Below, one piece after another: positions 61,670 to 64,000 of a stretch of 64,000 bases of DNA. Position 1 is the stretch's first letter, and every line of letters begins with the position of its first letter. Below the pieces are notes generated by a model that was not told the origin of the DNA, did not search any database, and saw nothing but the letters and a program-made list of their open reading frames with translations. The stretch comes from Sipunculus nudus (taxonomy: Eukaryota > Annelida > Sipuncula > Golfingiida > Sipunculidae), in NCBI GenBank assembly GCA_026874595.1, contig CM049311.1, forward strand, positions 6,237,676 to 6,301,675, given 5' to 3'. The position numbers and the translations under genes were made by a program.

Positions 61670-64000
61670 TATTAATTTGGAAATAATCAACAAGAAGTTT
61701 CAATAATTAACTGACAAGCAATGTCATATGGAGATGGAACATACAAAACAGCTGTAAAAACAAACTTGATATTGACGAAGGAGGATTTTGGAATGGAAAA
61801 CATTCCTTTATGGTAGCTTAAGTCAAAAGCTATTTTTCACGGTGCGCCTGTAACGTCACTAAGTTAATTTCGGATAATGTTCACGTTCCAGTGGGATGCT
61901 TGTGACAATTTCATAATGAAGTCGATATGATTTGTAAGAAGCCAATTAACACTAGAGGCTGGCGTTATTATAGGGTGTGCGTGATGTTCTCTGCCCCTCC
62001 TACGCTAGACACTTCTAAGCCGGGATGAAAGTCCGTGTGATCCACTGTTAAAAGCCACAATAAGAGATGGTTCGTAATGGCATCTTTGCGGAGGCGATGA
62101 TTTCTCAGCTCTGCTTTAGGCGCACGTCTGTCTGACAGCTCAAATTATCCCCCGAACCTGAAGTTCTTTTGTGTGTTAAGCCGATCCTGAAGTATTCATC
62201 TAGACGACCTGACTGCAGCGACAATGGATACGCTGATTTCCAATAACGTGACGATAACCCGAAAGCTTACAACCAACGAGTCGGCTATATGCTTCACATC
62301 CACAAGTATATATTTAAATTATACCCGTTCACATGTTTATCCGTCCGTTCGTGTGTTGACAATATTGATAATATATTAAACATTTTAGTAGAATGATTGC
62401 TCGCAGATATATTCTTTGTTGTTAAGGTGTATTTAATAAAAATATGATTACCTGAAGGATCTATATAGCGGGGCCCTGTTTACCATTTATCATAGCTAGC
62501 AGTCTCTTCTCCTATCTACAAATTTTGTTTTTGCGGCCGATTTTTTAAAGTCTCCCCGGCCGTTGAGTGCCCGTACACCAATCGATTTTTCATACAGATC
62601 ACCAGATTTCTCCGGTCATTTTGGTCACTTCTAAATTCGTCTCAAGGAATATTATTGAAGTCAGAAATGATTAAAGGAGGAAAGGTAGGTTGTAAATCAG
62701 CAGATATTTTTGGTTCCGTCATCACTTCTACCGAATTTTCTGTTCGGATTAAAATCGGCATAAACATTCGGGCCAATGTCATGGATTTTTGGGCCGATTT
62801 TACCTGCCGAATAAAAAACAAAATATCCGGCCGGCAGCACCCCAAGTCTAACAATCCAACGGCTTAATAAGGCTTATAAGCAACAAAACGATCGTGATAT
62901 CGGGGTAGTCGTATTAAAGCTTTGATCGCCAGGAATATCTGTAAATACCTGTATATTTGTAAACTTGATAAAGAAAGAAAACTTATTTCATAGATAATAA
63001 ACGAAATCTTTTTCACATCTAAATGAGACTAAACAAAATCCACAGTGGTGATATCACACAAATAAAGAGCAAAGACAATACAGTTTTTAAACTATTATGT
63101 CGCTCAATTTAGTGAAGTTTATAATACTGCAACATGGAATTAATATCATTTGAAACAAATGATTTAAAAAAAATTATGCTTGAAAATTATGCTTGAAAGT
63201 CTCATGGATGTTTTGCTCTGAAACACAATTTCTGACAGATGCTGATTCCAAGACGTTAAATGAACATGGTAATTAGGGATATATAACTGCTATCACTGAC
63301 AATTATCCAGACAGAAGTAATCAAGAAACAGATATCTATAAAGGGGTTCCAGACCATAATACCATTCCTTACGTAATTTCGCCTGCAAATGTGAGAGTGT
63401 GAACAGGTTTGCTTTTATAGATACTGTATCTCATTCCACAGATATGTTGTGTTTATTCCCTCGTATTCAGAACGCAAGTCCTTGAAGGCCTGAAATTGGC
63501 TTTGTAATGTCAGGGATTAGCACACTCAAGGTATTTTTATTTCATGCTCAGGCAATAGGGTCCACTTGTGTAATACCAACGTTGAGCCATTTTTTTTACT
63601 TTTATCACAAGCAGCATGTACATTCCTCGGTCGACCCTTTGAACGATGCACATTTCCCCCGTCACAAGTACGCATTAAATAATCATATCAGGACTTGATT
63701 CTTTAAATGTTCCGCAAGCATCCGATCAAGGCTTAAGTTAAACTGTTTTAGTTTGGGATGTTCATAAGTTAATTACCACATATAACGACCTTTCATCATA
63801 TTTATCCATGTTTACCAATATAGAGCTCACCATCCCCCCCCCCCCACATAAAATCATATACAATTTTCACCAGGTGCATTAACGGTTTTTTTTATCACAG
63901 AACGTAGGTATCTCAGGAAACCCAAGCTGCTGGTCCAGTATTTTGGCTTACTGCAACAGTTGATAAAGTTTAGCTTTATTTTAAAATTGGGCTCAACAAC
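61670..64000. other. non-coding stretch, nothing recognised
   Basis: A region at 62530-62830 is richer in GGCCGATTTT/AAAATCGGCC words and partly self-complementary (GCCGATTTTTTAAA also occurs at 48791), suggesting an old repeat. C12 occurs at 63834-63845. No gene, RNA or element end is supportable. Confidence 0.55.

Noticed and set aside
62530-62870. Paired 70-codon frames on both strands
   Set aside because: They arise from a partly self-complementary repeat-like segment; no protein family resemblance.
1-64000. tRNA, rRNA, CRISPR, or bacterial operon structure
   Set aside because: No cloverleaf A/B boxes in register, no rRNA-like blocks, no spaced direct-repeat array of CRISPR type; gene structure is eukaryotic.

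Overview
This window looks like intron-rich, AT-rich eukaryotic DNA from a marine invertebrate, most likely a mollusc or other lophotrochozoan. Four observations point that way: genes split by canonical GT-AG introns; intronic repeats whose units open with TTTAGCTCA-like hairpins and close with ...CACTTGTTT, a style I know from bivalve and gastropod genomes; a THAP/DDE plus SWIM/YqaJ DNA transposon of a kind common in lophotrochozoans and cnidarians; and a Penelope-like element with a hammerhead ribozyme. The species cannot be fixed from sequence alone.

Layout. (1) 1-15.6 kb, + strand: the 3' part of a WD40-repeat gene, nine exons joining in phase to 371 codons with a stop at 15551-15553. The beginning of the gene is not identified. 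The intron after codon 305 is 7.2 kb and is almost entirely a tandem array of a ~340-bp repeat, interrupted by a Helitron-like insertion. (2) 15.7-17.7 kb: a 1,973-bp non-autonomous TA-flanked transposon in the 3' flank. (3) 17.7-41.9 kb: mostly unannotatable non-coding DNA holding a pogo/Tigger-type deletion derivative (25.2-26.6 kb) with transposase remnants, a hAT-type element with a perfect 8-bp target duplication (34.08-34.77 kb), degenerate tandem repeats, a possible short first exon beside an RFX X-box (32.4 kb) and a decayed minus-strand coding fragment (38.7 kb). (4) 42.1-44.5 kb: a probable terminal coding exon for an unrecognised, highly charged protein of about 184 residues, preceded by a strong splice acceptor and followed by a polyadenylation signal. 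(5) 44.5-55 kb: non-coding DNA with a perfect RFX X-box and a diverged copy of a repeat also found at 21.5 kb. (6) 55.07-58.78 kb: a decayed two-gene DNA transposon (ISL2EU-like). A THAP-domain and DDE transposase unit on + meets a SAP-SWIM-YqaJ nuclease unit on - tail to tail, with about 35 bp between the stops. (7) 58.78-61.66 kb: a Penelope-like retroelement on - with an intact 691-codon frame (reverse transcriptase then GIY-YIG endonuclease) and a hammerhead ribozyme downstream. (8) 61.7-64 kb: nothing recognisable.

How it fits together: the only host genes I can support are the WD40 gene and the 42.4-kb orphan gene. Much of the rest that is recognisable is mobile DNA in different states of decay. 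The two richest loci are the THAP-DDE / SAP-SWIM-YqaJ transposon and the adjoining ribozyme-bearing Penelope-like element.
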